From: Jaenimonas drosophilae
Taxonomy: Eukaryota > Euglenozoa > Kinetoplastea > Trypanosomatida > Trypanosomatidae
DNA length: 64,000 nt
Assembly (NCBI GenBank): GCA_030849065.1
Contig: JASAON010001601.1
Coordinates: 1 to 64,000, forward strand
Direction of reading: 5' to 3'
Part shown: in pieces, positions 1 through 9,580 of the stretch
Position numbering within the stretch: position 1 is the first letter of the stretch
Layout: every line of letters starts with the position of its first letter
Notes under the pieces: model-generated
Database searches by the model: none
Seen by the model: only the letters and a program-made list of their open reading frames with translations
Told to the model about the DNA's origin: nothing
Made by a program: the position numbers and the translations under genes

Positions 1-406
1 CATACGACGTGCAGTGAGCGAGGCCAACAAAGTCATGTTGGCGGAGTTCCTTTGCTCGGATGGGGTCCAACTCAATCACACGGTCGTACGCCGCGTAGAG
101 TGCATTCCACGCAGATGGAATGGATTCACTGGACCACACCGAAGGTTCTGTTTTGTGTGAAGGAAGGTGTGCAGAGTCTGGAGAATGGATGTCGGCTGCA
201 TCATCAGATGAAAAGAGGTCATCCATCGTCATAGGCTCATTTGGCGGTTGTTCGAGCGAGGGCAGGTCATGAGCACATGAGTCTGGAGTGCGTGACTGAG
301 TGAAGGTTTCTGTTGGCACTGTTAAAAAGCGTGCAGAGTGTGACTGTCTAAGACGAACACATGCGAGTTGCCTTAGCAGCGGCGTCGAAGAAAGACGACG
401 AAGCAT
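1..406 (-). CDS. N-terminal part of an unidentified, probably mitochondrial protein (runs off left edge)
   Basis: An open frame starts at the ATG at 404-406 and stays open for 135 codons to the window edge, so only the N-terminus is present. The first residues (MLRRLSSTPLLRQLACVRLR) are rich in Arg, Leu and Ser and lack acidic residues, which is typical of a mitochondrial presequence. An acidic Ser/Asp/Pro-rich linker follows (MDDLFSSDDAAD). A more ordered segment then begins, with aromatic and charged residues such as SAWNALYAAYDRVIELDP. A candidate splice acceptor (TTCTGTAG on the minus strand) lies about 50 bases upstream. I do not recognise the family. The mitochondrial location is inferred from composition only. 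Confidence 0.6.
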   Translation of the reverse strand, partial: MLRRLSSTPLLRQLACVRLRQSHSARFLTVPTETFTQSRTPDSCAHDLPSLEQPPNEPMTMDDLFSSDDAADIHSPDSAHLPSHKTEPSVWSSESIPSAWNALYAAYDRVIELDPIRAKELRQHDFVGLAHCTSY

Positions 407-622
407 GTTGGTCCAAGGCCTTCGTGGCACTCACAGATAGATGTGCTAGTGCTACAGAATCTCTCTTGATAAAAATGTGGCAATAATACAGCAACAGTGG
501 AGTACATGTAAAGAAACATGCACCAACGAGACGGATTACCAGATCCACGTCTTGTGAATAACAAAACGCAACAGTGACTACGACTTAGTTGGTGGTTTAG
601 TAACAAGGATATCAAGGCAGGC

Positions 623-1249
623 TTACATGAAGTCATCTTCGTCGGGGACCTCACCCTGATTCGTGCGCATGTTGTCGTCCCGCATAACCGTCGCATAGCA
701 TCGAAGTTCTGCCTGCTTCTTGAGCTCCTCACGCTCCTGTTTCTCATTCTCAACCATTGTGGCCTTGGCTGCACGATCTTCGCGACGTTCCTCTGCGTCA
801 CGTTCATCACGGAGGGCCTTGAAATCGACGTCGTTCTTCTCAACCTTCGTCTTTTCCAGAGCCTTCAGAATGGTGGTGTCCTTCTTGGAGATGGTGCTAT
901 AACGGCGGAGTCGCTCATCATGGAAGCCAATTTGTCCCACATCCATGTTGTTGGTCTTGTGGAGGTTGCTCCAGGGGGTGTAGACGATGCGAACATCGTT
1001 GAGCTTGCACCCCTCAATGCTATTCTGTTTGGTGAGCTGGCAACACTCCTCAATCATTCTGGGAGAGAGGTCGTCCATTCCCTTGCCCTTGGGCATCCGC
1101 ACGTAGACGTGGGCACTGCTGTGTTTGTCCACGTGGAACCAAATATCTTCCGGCCATCCAAACTTGATGAGCTCCTCATTCTCAAACTTGTCGCGACCCA
1201 TGTAGCACACCACTGATGGGTCCGAAGTCAACGTGAAGTAGAAGACCAT
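623..1249 (-). CDS. CCDC25: CCDC25 homologue (NFACT-R/DUF814 domain protein)
   Basis: The protein has 208 residues, the same length as human CCDC25, and starts with the same MVFYFT. It shares GWPEDIWFHVDKHSSAHVYV, then the NSIEGCK and VVYTPWSNLHKT-type block (here IVYTPWSNLHKT), then MDVGQIGFH. These belong to the NFACT-R fold (roughly residues 1-120) found in RQC2/NEMF/Tae2 and stand-alone in CCDC25. A charged coiled coil follows (about 125-185), rich in Glu, Arg and Lys, and the C-terminus is acidic and ends in DEDDFM, like the human DSDEFM. The ancestral role is probably RNA- or ribosome-associated. The mammalian DNA-sensing role should not be carried over. The identification is secure; the function in protists is not established. 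Confidence 0.95.
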   Translation of the reverse strand: MVFYFTLTSDPSVVCYMGRDKFENEELIKFGWPEDIWFHVDKHSSAHVYVRMPKGKGMDDLSPRMIEECCQLTKQNSIEGCKLNDVRIVYTPWSNLHKTNNMDVGQIGFHDERLRRYSTISKKDTTILKALEKTKVEKNDVDFKALRDERDAEERREDRAAKATMVENEKQEREELKKQAELRCYATVMRDDNMRTNQGEVPDEDDFM

Positions 1250-1479
1250 CTTCCAAGATGTAATGATGTTCCTTCCTAGGTGTACGTTTCGTATATGGTC
1301 ACGTCACTCAAAGGGTGCTGTTTGATTATACAGAAGGTATGAATAGAACGAGAGCAATGAAGTATATGGAGTTACAAACCACAACATCTCCAACAGACTT
1401 GTAATCAAAATAACAACAAACACAGGCAACATCTCTTGTGCAGCATCTCTTGTGTATCATATCTAATCTAATCGGTGTC

Positions 1480-2283
1480 TCAACGGCGTAGGCCAGAAAT
1501 AATGTCAAAGTCTCGAGGAGCTGGTGTGCAGCTGCGGCTTCTGCCAACACGTCGTGGGGAGGTTTCCATGGATCTACTTTCAGCTGAACGCCGTGATGGT
1601 CGTACAGATGTCATGCCATCCTGTTGGCGCTCCGTCACACTCCGCCAATGAGGCTGTGGTTTTACCATCATGAGTCCGGAGCGAGGCGCCGCCACGGAAG
1701 AGCAACGTTGACGTTCTGGAAACATTCGAATCCCAGGCCTCCACTTGGACTTGGGAAGTGGCGGTGGCTCAGGTCGCTCAACGGGGGCCTCTCGCATCGG
1801 CATCAGTGAGCCACACAGCAAGTGACTTGTGGAGGTGTTTGAACGGCCATCAAAGGAGTGGCGCCTCCCCCTCGGTCGCTCGTCTCGCGCCGTCGCTGGT
1901 GGCTCCGATGGAATGGCACCCACCGAGGCAGATCGACGAAATGGGGCGGCGCGTCTCTGCGGAACGATAGGTGCGGCCTCCACTTTTGGCTCGAGGTTGT
2001 TCCACAGCTGATCTACGGGTTGACCATGAGATGACCTACACCGTGGCACCTCCTGGCGAGCACGGAAATCATGTGTACGAGGGGTGCTGAAGTGTCTTTT
2101 CCCTCGAACAGGAGTGTCTGACCGATGCGCAGCATCGTGATAGCGCGACAGATTGGTGTTGGCTAAGCTACGGTCATACTTTGCGCGGGCAGATTGGCTG
2201 CGATGAGGTCTTCGTGGTAGGTCATCCATCAAGAACAAAAAATGAGCCCCAACGGGCTTCTTTGCCGGTTCACGGTCCTTCAT
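1480..2283 (-). CDS. Basic, low-complexity hypothetical protein
   Basis: This 267-residue frame starts at an ATG (2281-2283); a second ATG (MDDLPRRPHRSQS, residue 19) is an alternative start. The protein is rich in Arg, Pro and Ser throughout, with repeated arginine-serine patches such as RRSASVGAIPSEPP and RRVGRSRSCTPAPRDFD. I see no zinc ligands, membrane segment or catalytic motif. The composition suggests an intrinsically disordered protein, perhaps binding nucleic acid or the cytoskeleton and phosphorylated at the RxxS sites, but that is inference. Its length and its position in the head-to-tail gene order, with ordinary spacing on both sides, support it as a real gene. No family recognised. 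Confidence 0.7.
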   Translation of the reverse strand: MKDREPAKKPVGAHFLFLMDDLPRRPHRSQSARAKYDRSLANTNLSRYHDAAHRSDTPVRGKRHFSTPRTHDFRARQEVPRCRSSHGQPVDQLWNNLEPKVEAAPIVPQRRAAPFRRSASVGAIPSEPPATARDERPRGRRHSFDGRSNTSTSHLLCGSLMPMREAPVERPEPPPLPKSKWRPGIRMFPERQRCSSVAAPRSGLMMVKPQPHWRSVTERQQDGMTSVRPSRRSAESRSMETSPRRVGRSRSCTPAPRDFDIISGLRR

Positions 2284-2575
2284 GTGTTTCTAAGTTCCAG
2301 GGTGCTGCAGCAACCGCAGAGAGATCTAAGGTCCAGTGAAGTGTGCCTCTATGCGCGTCGCAAAGGAGCTTTGTGGACGCTAGACAGAAGAAGGCAGAAG
2401 ATGAAGCGAAGAAGAATTGCCGTACCACAATACGAGGACAAAAAAAAAGTGAGCAGTGAGTAGGCGCAGATGTCTGCTTGTGTAAGACATGAGATGAAAC
2501 ATGTGATTACCTCCCTCCCCTAGCCTTCAAAAGAGAATACGAGAATATATAGCAATATAATAGGTTCCATATTAT

Positions 2576-5086
2576 TCACAGGCGAACAAGGCCCCAGACA
2601 GCGGATATAACAATGGCAACAGACACCCCCACCTTCATGAGCGGACTCTCCAATATCATGGCTAGTGAGATGGGAGGTGGTAAAGAACCCACTTGTAGGG
2701 TGGTACGTGCGGTCTGTGCGTCAAAAATAAAGACGGCGCTCTTCTTCTGGGCTGACACGACGCCAATATAAACAGGAATGGATACGTGTTTTCGAATCGT
2801 TTGCATGAGTTCCTTTGGTGAAGATTCAAAGAGGTCACGAAAGTGACGCTGCGCCATCACAAAAAGTGTGCCATCATCTTCCTCCAGATATATGGTGGGC
2901 ACATGTGCCCCGTCACTGCGTGCATCAGGGTCCGTCTGGTTAGACATGATGCGTGAGGTGGCCATGATGGCATCAATGATCTGCACGTTCAGTGGTGCAT
3001 TGCTGGCCGCCTCTGCTGAAGGAGCAGCCACGTCCAAGGGGTCATGGAGAAGTTGCCGCATCTCCATGTCGAGTGAATATGTTGTGCTGCGTTTGAGCTG
3101 AGATAGAATGTTTTGCTGTGCCAGCAACAGATTCACTGCATCCACTTCCGTATGGTAGTACGTACACTTTTCACTGGAGTGATCTGTAGTTTCCACTGCC
3201 ACGACCTTACTACTACTGTTACTGCTACTGTTGCGATTGGTATCCTCCTCCAATGGCGTGCCCTTCTCCCATCGGGGAGCCTTGGGCATTCGAATGGTCG
3301 AGCTTTGCAGTGCATGGCACAGCCCCTCCCACAGTTGTTGCATCGAGCGCAGCCAACTATCGTGAAAGTGGAGATCTCGAGAGACGGAAAAGTGCGCATC
3401 GCCCATGAGCCCCACCTGCACAAGTTGCCGTCGTACAACAATGAGCTGGAACCACTCCACCACGTCGCACTCATCCACGGAAAATGGTGTCTCGGTGGAG
3501 GTGGGACGCAGGACTGCTTGAACGGCGTGTTGAATACGCCGTCGTGCGTCTGATGGAGAGAGGGAGAGCGCCGTGGTGAAGTAGCTATCCCAATCGTGAA
3601 GGCCGTTGGTCAATTCCTCCAGGAAACGCACCGTCTGACGCCTGCCCTCGTCAGCCCACACTTCCATGGCCTCCATCCGCTCCATGGGAAGATCACCCTC
3701 CGCGAAGGCATAGAGCCGAAAGGATTGAACGCGGCGGCATAGTTGGGCAGTATCCGCCACAACACGGTCAATGGCCGCTGACACCGCATCATCAAACTTC
3801 TTCATCGCCGCCAACCGCACCTCACCATCACACGGTCCTTCGTCATCATCATCGTTCGACCCGTCTTGGCTAGACATCAACCAATTGAGGATCTGATGAA
3901 GTGTTTCCACGTCCTGGGCCGCACCCGTCACGGCCTCCTTCATAGATAGTGCAATGGTGTAGTGCGTCTGACTGAAGTGAAGGCTGTGCTCCCTCACAGC
4001 CTTGCGTTCTGCTGGGGTGATGACATGTGCGTACTTGTAATTCAGTCGCTGAATCGTTGTTTCCGATATGTGAAACTCAATCATCAAGAGCAGCTCCAGT
4101 AGTGGCAGATACTGCTGACGAATGATCACCATGAGGGCGTGCAGTCGAAATGCAGCTACTGCACAACACAACGCCTCCTTCATGCCAAGGCAGCATGGGG
4201 AATCTCCGGAGTGCCGCTTTATTGCCACGAAACCACTCTCTAGTACGTCCACGATTCGGTGGAGCTTCTCACACGTTTTGATTGCATATGCCAAAATCAT
4301 CAAGGGATAGGTGCCATCATCGCCCAATCTCCGATGACTGCGAAAATTAAGTGGGAAGTCTTCCTTCGAAAATGAAAATGGTTGTGCCAGACGCAGGCTC
4401 ACAGAGGTATCATCCACCGACATGGCGGTGAAGTGACCCTCTGTGCATTGAAGACGTGCCGGGAAAATGCCAACATTCGCATGGCCATCGCGATCAGAGA
4501 TGCCATAAAACTTAGATTGTTGCTGGATCACCTTCCGAGCGGCAGACTCTGGGAACAAGAATGGAATAACATCCATGATCTTGTCAGCTGAATGTATCGA
4601 AGATGCATCTGCGTACTTGCATAGATAAGCATGATCACCACAGCGGTTGTTGCACTTGGAGCACAACCAACTGCGGCATGTCGAGCAAAAGACACATGTA
4701 CCCTCGTCTGGTGAATCACTGCACCACTCACAAGGAAGCGATGCCCCAGATGAATCCTCTGGGAGATCTGTCTTGCCTCGCCTGGAGTGATCACGAAGAA
4801 GACTGCATGTGTTTGATAGGGTGTAGTTCCGCGGCAGTGCGTGGAGCGTCCCGTGAAGACGAGTGACGTTGCCACACTTGAAGGGGCAGTAAATGGTTAT
4901 GTCGCTCTCCCGATTGCGAAGATTCAGTCGAAAGAGGCAGCGGAAGCAGAAGCTGTGCTGGCAATCCAGTACGCGCGGGTCAATCATCACTTGGCCGCAA
5001 ATAGCGCAGGAGTGCTCCTGGCACAACTCAGAGAATAGCGAGGATAGACTACATGAATGTTCAGGATGCGAAGGCTCCAACGCCAT
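2576..5086 (-). CDS. Tail-anchored RING-finger protein, probable E3 ubiquitin ligase
   Basis: The protein has 836 residues from the ATG at 5084-5086. The frame extends further upstream, but a strong acceptor (AG at 5148-5149, preceded by a T-rich tract) removes that part. The RING finger lies near the N-terminus: C27, C30, C42, H44, C47, C50, C67 and C71. The last pair is spaced CPFKC rather than the usual CPxC. A second Cys/His cluster, roughly residues 110-155 (CEWC, CVFCSTC, CSKC, CGDH), resembles a B-box or other zinc-binding region. The long middle part is mostly helical and contains a short Asp run. The C-terminus ends in a single hydrophobic helix (about residues 815-833, VGVSVAIVISAVWGL) followed by VRL, the layout of a tail anchor. 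The RING is clear; substrate and membrane are unknown. Confidence 0.85.
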   Translation of the reverse strand: MALEPSHPEHSCSLSSLFSELCQEHSCAICGQVMIDPRVLDCQHSFCFRCLFRLNLRNRESDITIYCPFKCGNVTRLHGTLHALPRNYTLSNTCSLLRDHSRRGKTDLPEDSSGASLPCEWCSDSPDEGTCVFCSTCRSWLCSKCNNRCGDHAYLCKYADASSIHSADKIMDVIPFLFPESAARKVIQQQSKFYGISDRDGHANVGIFPARLQCTEGHFTAMSVDDTSVSLRLAQPFSFSKEDFPLNFRSHRRLGDDGTYPLMILAYAIKTCEKLHRIVDVLESGFVAIKRHSGDSPCCLGMKEALCCAVAAFRLHALMVIIRQQYLPLLELLLMIEFHISETTIQRLNYKYAHVITPAERKAVREHSLHFSQTHYTIALSMKEAVTGAAQDVETLHQILNWLMSSQDGSNDDDDEGPCDGEVRLAAMKKFDDAVSAAIDRVVADTAQLCRRVQSFRLYAFAEGDLPMERMEAMEVWADEGRRQTVRFLEELTNGLHDWDSYFTTALSLSPSDARRRIQHAVQAVLRPTSTETPFSVDECDVVEWFQLIVVRRQLVQVGLMGDAHFSVSRDLHFHDSWLRSMQQLWEGLCHALQSSTIRMPKAPRWEKGTPLEEDTNRNSSSNSSSKVVAVETTDHSSEKCTYYHTEVDAVNLLLAQQNILSQLKRSTTYSLDMEMRQLLHDPLDVAAPSAEAASNAPLNVQIIDAIMATSRIMSNQTDPDARSDGAHVPTIYLEEDDGTLFVMAQRHFRDLFESSPKELMQTIRKHVSIPVYIGVVSAQKKSAVFIFDAQTARTTLQVGSLPPPISLAMILESPLMKVGVSVAIVISAVWGLVRL

Positions 5087-5402
5087 GTTGTGTGCTACGG
5101 CGATGTGTTCGAGGAACCTCCACGTCACAGGTGTACTTTCGGCGAAACTATAGTGAATCAAACAACAACAAACAAGAAGTGAGAAAGTTGTTAGAGTATT
5201 CCAACGCTGTGTCCGCGACAACACAATCGATTGTGTCTCCATCCGTGAATGTTCCTCGTTGTATCAATTTGTCTTCAGACGTTCTCGTGCAGACCAGTTC
5301 TTCACACAATTCCGCAGAGAAACCCAGACATGACCTCTTGATAGATTGAGTAACTAGTAAGATCCGCTATACCCATTTTGTAGGACATGCACGTGAGAGC
5401 AT
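5087..5402. other. Intergenic region between RING and cytochrome b561-domain genes
   Basis: This region holds the 3' end of the upstream b561-domain transcript and the 5' leader of the RING gene, including the acceptor at 5148-5149. No RNA gene or conserved open frame is seen. Confidence 0.5.
5148..5149 (-). promoter_or_regulatory. Putative spliced-leader acceptor for the RING gene
   Basis: On the minus strand a T-rich tract (about 5155-5195, including CTTGTTTGTTGTTGTTTG) is followed by CACTATAG; the AG lies at 5148-5149. It falls 62 bases upstream of the ATG at 5086 and inside the upstream extension of the frame, which is why the shorter start was chosen. Site inferred from sequence only. 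Confidence 0.6.
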
Positions 5403-6053
5403 TTATGACAGGTACCCAAAGGAGATGGTAAGAAGCGGGGCAACGGCCAAGATGCCACGGTAGGTGGCGTTGGGAATCGCGCGCTCTGCGAAGGAGGTGG
5501 CGAGAAGCCCTCCTGCCATGGCTAGGATGCCCGTGATGCAGATGGTGGCACTGAGCAGCCCATGAATGGTGAGCAGAACAGAATGCATACCAGATGTGGC
5601 GTTTACAAAGACATAGCGAAGCAGAACACCAACCGTCACTTCGCAGAGCAGCGCAACACCGCAGCAGGTCCCAACCATGGCGTGGGGAGACTGGAAGAGA
5701 GGAAGATTCATGGAAAACTTAGTGTAGTAAATGGCACCAAAGCCAACACCGGCGCAAATCTGGAGCAGGAATGCACTGACCTGGTGCCGCGTGACGGCGG
5801 CGAGGCGAACACCACGAGCACAGCCTCGGTTCCTCTTCACATTAGCCACAGAGCTCATAAGCTCCGGCAATGCGCACAAGAGCATTGCACTCATGGCGAT
5901 GGGGTGGTAGTGGAACTTGGATTCGTTGGCCTGTTGCAGGTATGCATTGGTCACGAAATAGAAGATGGCCAGCGTCAGCGCTCGACGAAGAACAGTGACC
6001 ATGGAATTGCTCGAGGCCTCGGGGGCCGGAGTCCCTTTCTTTCCTTCAGCCAT
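5403..6053 (-). CDS. Cytochrome b561-domain protein (CYB561D2-like)
   Basis: The 216-residue protein starts at an ATG (6051-6053). It has about six hydrophobic segments (roughly residues 22-40, 51-70, 90-110, 124-147, 157-180 and 190-213). Four histidines sit where this family binds two b-type hemes: H50 (in HYHP), H90 (TRHQ), H124 (SPHA) and H164 (TIHG). Spacings are 40, 34 and 40, close to the 38, 34 and 39 of animal CYB561D2. Proteins of this family pass electrons across a membrane, commonly from ascorbate to ferric iron or monodehydroascorbate. The heme-ligand pattern supports a functional redox protein. Donor, acceptor and membrane cannot be read from the sequence. The N-terminus is short and lacks a clear cleavable signal. 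Confidence 0.85.
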   Translation of the reverse strand: MAEGKKGTPAPEASSNSMVTVLRRALTLAIFYFVTNAYLQQANESKFHYHPIAMSAMLLCALPELMSSVANVKRNRGCARGVRLAAVTRHQVSAFLLQICAGVGFGAIYYTKFSMNLPLFQSPHAMVGTCCGVALLCEVTVGVLLRYVFVNATSGMHSVLLTIHGLLSATICITGILAMAGGLLATSFAERAIPNATYRGILAVAPLLTISFGYLS

Positions 6054-6277
6054 TTTGGAAAGCGATATGTGTGTTCTTTGGGCGGAGGACTAGAAATGAA
6101 GAAGAAGCAGAAGAAGAAGGTGAGAGTACTCCTGTGAAGAGGTCGGCTGCGTCAAGAAGAACAACATCCGGTATAGAGGTACAGGCTTGAAGGCAATAAC
6201 AACTTGTAGCACAATACATTACATCAGGTGCAACTCAATGTCACTTGAGGTGCCATATGACATCCCTGAGGAACCAC

Positions 6278-9200
6278 TTAGGAGGCATGTTCCATCGTGG
6301 GCACGCTCGTCAGCGTTCGAACGCGGAAGAACTCAGCCTCAGACGACACGCACAGTCGTCCAGCCCCCATGGAGCCAGCTGGTTGCAAACATGGAATGAC
6401 GAGAACTGAATCCAAGTCCTGGGTGAGCTCAAACTCACACTGCACCCACGTGCCACGTGTGTACTCAGAGCGTGCCACAATCCGTTCAGGTAAGATAGAC
6501 CCCATCAGACCCTCTCCAACACGATCCTTGTTTGCCAATACCGTCAGCACAATGGTCGGCTCAATGCAGGTGAACTCGGTGAGGTCCAGTCGTGCCACAA
6601 AACGCTGGTTTGCCTTGACCGGTGTGAGCTCCACCTGTGGCTGGTGATCGGCCTCGTAGTAGGACCCACTCCCCACATCCCATCGAACATCGACGCACTC
6701 CTTCTGCCATTGAGGACAGGCCAGACAGCGTTGAATGGGAAGCGTGCTCCACACCGTGTACTTGATTGCTGCAGTACAGCCAACCGGCTGAATGCAACAC
6801 ACCACATTCATCAAGTCACCTGAAAAGATCTCAGTCTCGGCAAATACACGTTCACTTACCACAAATGGGCTCTCTGCGAGAACATCTGATCCAGCAAGTC
6901 GGCCAACGGTTCGGCTTGGAATGTTGTCCCTTCGTGGCATCTCCGCCTCCACCAGATACAGCGCCATGGATGGACGATTGCCATCATCTGAGGCCACGAG
7001 TGGTGAAGAAATACACGTCCGCTTCGCTGAGCCCTCGCGGTCTGAGAGTGAAGTGGAGAAGGGCTGCAAAGATTCAGGCAACTCATAATTCTCCAGGGCT
7101 GCGCGGACAACAATGCGGCCAACATCTCCCGTTTCCTCCGCGTGAGATGATCCATTCAAGCCATCCCGCTCTGCAATGGTGATGGAAACTTGAGAGTTGT
7201 CCTCTCCAGCCTGCAGCTCTCCAGAGGCCATGACGGTATCCATGAGGTCCACCTTGTGCCAGTACCTCTCCAAGGCTTCGTGCGAGAGAACAAAACTAGC
7301 GGGACTGAAAATGCGTAGCAGAAAGCGCCCCATCATCCCTGCCGCGTAGGTGCTGGGGATGATCCACATGACCTTCCCCGCCTTCATGATACCTTCAAAG
7401 GAGACGGAATCTGAACGGACGTACTTGCAATCCATCACCACACGCTCAGAGGGTGTGCCATCGCCTGTCGTAGTCTCGGGGCTACGAATCGGGTACAAGG
7501 GGTCGTCCAAGATGTGAAAGCCGATGCAATCGACGGGATTCGTGGAGAAGCGTGTGTCCGGGACGCTGACATTGATGAAGAACGGCCCATCCTGGAGCAC
7601 CTGCAGGCGGAAGTGAGGATTGGTATACCACGTGTGGCAGCTGCTTGGCCCTCCTGAGGTGTGCACACCCCAGTTGCCCTCAATCACCCGCTCCTTGTAC
7701 CCAGCAAAGTGAATGCAGAGGTGAACCTCCTCGAACGTCTTGAGGAAGTCCAGGTACGAAATCCAGAATGCTTCCGTCGTTGTTCCCGTACTGGCATTCC
7801 CATACATACCTTTGGCACAGAGAAAGTTGGCCATGCGTAGGGGCTTGGCTTTGGGGTTCATGGTGGCGACGGAGATGACTTTGCTCTTCATGTTGGGTGC
7901 GAGTCTGGACTGTGCACTGGACTTGAGACGAATGGCATGATCAACGTCTGGGTACTCGGACCAGCTTGGGGAGTCTTCAGACCAATCCCCACGCCAACGG
8001 TTCGTGGCCCATGGAAAGCGAATCTGGAGCAGCCGTACACCATTCACTTGGCGTGCTTGGAGAACCTGATACGGACGATATGGATCGATTCCAGGGAGTA
8101 CCTTATCCTCATTGCGGCTCATGGCCACACACATGGAGCTGCTGGGGTCTTCACCCATGAGCCCCATCATAGACATCCACCAGTTGTTGGAATCAAAGGC
8201 CTCGTGATGAAGATCACGTCGAATGCTGACGCCCCCCGTGAAGTCTCCCATGACCGTTGCGCAACACGGGCCCTTCTTCATGGTTGCGTCAGCATTGAGG
8301 CCCTCTTCCCGCTCGTAAATGAGACGACGCCGACGGACATCTTGGTCCAGTTCGTGGTAGCCTCCGTAGAGCTTGGCCAATACCTTTTCCAAGATGCAGG
8401 GCCAAAAGTACTGGCCGTCTTGGGTTGGCTTCGTAAAAATCATCTCCCCGCAGAAATTCACGGGTACGAAGTCATCCACAAGCACAAATCGCCACGCTCC
8501 ATCAATGTAGAAGCGAACCCCAAACAGGCCCACATTGCCGATTTCCTCATCTGGCTCTAGGATCAAGGACTGGAGAGAGGCACGAGAGCTCATGGATGCA
8601 CTCACGGCGGCATAGAGCCACGTCATACCACCCCGCGGCCGCTCTGGCAGCACAAAGGGGTTCTGTCCAGTGCACTTCCCCCAGTCCTCATCACGTCGTG
8701 GAAACAACGTCGCACCAGGGAAGAGCTCAGACAGGCGCTTCCACCCCGCGATGCCAAATTCTTGCGTCGCCTCACGTTGAACCGTCTTATCATCTGACGG
8801 AAACTGGACGTCGTGGAAGGAGGCGAAGCGGTCCGCGCACTGCCTCGCCATGAAGTCCATGGGTGACTCATCAAAGAGGTAATCGTGCACGGTGGAGGAA
8901 AAGTTGGATAGTAGCGCGTGCACTTCCAGAGAAGGAATACGTTGTTCCTTGGGTGCAGCCTTTGCCACGATGCCCGTGGCAGCTGCATCACTGGTACGAA
9001 GGAGGCCCACCGCGGCTGCTCCACTCCCACACACTGCCTGGCTGCGTGGGGACTCGAGCTGACAATCCTGTGCTACATCGGTGGCGTTGCCCCAAGAGTT
9101 GGGGCCCTTGACGGCACGCTTGGCCTCTCGGTTGTGTGCGAGCTGCTTCTCAATGGTGTGAATCATTGTATCGCGAACATGGGTGTTATCTAGGAGCACA

Positions 9201-9580
9201 TACTCAATGTTGGGGTTGTGGCGCACAAGTTCCAAGATAGCTGCACCTCCGGCGATATTGATGGGGTTGTCCGAAAGATTGACGCGGATCACGGATGGGT
9301 GTGCACGAAGAGAGACGCAAATGGCATCTACCGTCTCCTTGGTGAGCTGCTGATCTCGGAAATCCAGGTTGCGCAGGCTCCTGCAGCACTGAATCACCTC
9401 CAGCAGCGCAAGAATACCCTTGGGGCCCACAAAATTTCGGGAGACATCTACGAAGGTCAGACCAAAGTCGTCTGGTGTTTTGGAGAGCATCGAATAGACC
9501 AGTGAATTGCGCTTGCAGCCCACGTCATCGCATTTCCGGGCGTACACCTCCTGGAGGCTCAGCCCGCAATACAAAGACAT
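6278..9580 (-). CDS. Calpain-like protein with N-terminal leucine-rich repeats, catalytically dead
   Basis: The protein has 1100 residues and starts at the ATG 9578-9580. Residues about 40-150 form leucine-rich repeats of the RNI/NOD type (SLRNLDFRDQQLTKETVD, SVIRVNLSDNPINIAGG). The calpain protease core (CysPc) follows at about 270-560, with recognisable VDDFVPV and WRGDWSEDSPSW blocks. All three catalytic positions are changed. The cysteine of the usual G-x-CW segment is T320 (GMTWLYAA). The His of the usual GHAYSV segment aligns with R502 (RPYQV). The Asn of RNPWG is F522 (RFPWA). One or more beta-rich calpain domain III-like modules follow (from about 660). Kinetoplastids have many such inactive calpain-like proteins, often on the membrane or cytoskeleton. 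A non-proteolytic scaffold role is therefore likely, by inference. Confidence 0.9.
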   Translation of the reverse strand: MSLYCGLSLQEVYARKCDDVGCKRNSLVYSMLSKTPDDFGLTFVDVSRNFVGPKGILALLEVIQCCRSLRNLDFRDQQLTKETVDAICVSLRAHPSVIRVNLSDNPINIAGGAAILELVRHNPNIEYVLLDNTHVRDTMIHTIEKQLAHNREAKRAVKGPNSWGNATDVAQDCQLESPRSQAVCGSGAAAVGLLRTSDAAATGIVAKAAPKEQRIPSLEVHALLSNFSSTVHDYLFDESPMDFMARQCADRFASFHDVQFPSDDKTVQREATQEFGIAGWKRLSELFPGATLFPRRDEDWGKCTGQNPFVLPERPRGGMTWLYAAVSASMSSRASLQSLILEPDEEIGNVGLFGVRFYIDGAWRFVLVDDFVPVNFCGEMIFTKPTQDGQYFWPCILEKVLAKLYGGYHELDQDVRRRRLIYEREEGLNADATMKKGPCCATVMGDFTGGVSIRRDLHHEAFDSNNWWMSMMGLMGEDPSSSMCVAMSRNEDKVLPGIDPYRPYQVLQARQVNGVRLLQIRFPWATNRWRGDWSEDSPSWSEYPDVDHAIRLKSSAQSRLAPNMKSKVISVATMNPKAKPLRMANFLCAKGMYGNASTGTTTEAFWISYLDFLKTFEEVHLCIHFAGYKERVIEGNWGVHTSGGPSSCHTWYTNPHFRLQVLQDGPFFINVSVPDTRFSTNPVDCIGFHILDDPLYPIRSPETTTGDGTPSERVVMDCKYVRSDSVSFEGIMKAGKVMWIIPSTYAAGMMGRFLLRIFSPASFVLSHEALERYWHKVDLMDTVMASGELQAGEDNSQVSITIAERDGLNGSSHAEETGDVGRIVVRAALENYELPESLQPFSTSLSDREGSAKRTCISSPLVASDDGNRPSMALYLVEAEMPRRDNIPSRTVGRLAGSDVLAESPFVVSERVFAETEIFSGDLMNVVCCIQPVGCTAAIKYTVWSTLPIQRCLACPQWQKECVDVRWDVGSGSYYEADHQPQVELTPVKANQRFVARLDLTEFTCIEPTIVLTVLANKDRVGEGLMGSILPERIVARSEYTRGTWVQCEFELTQDLDSVLVIPCLQPAGSMGAGRLCVSSEAEFFRVRTLTSVPTMEHAS

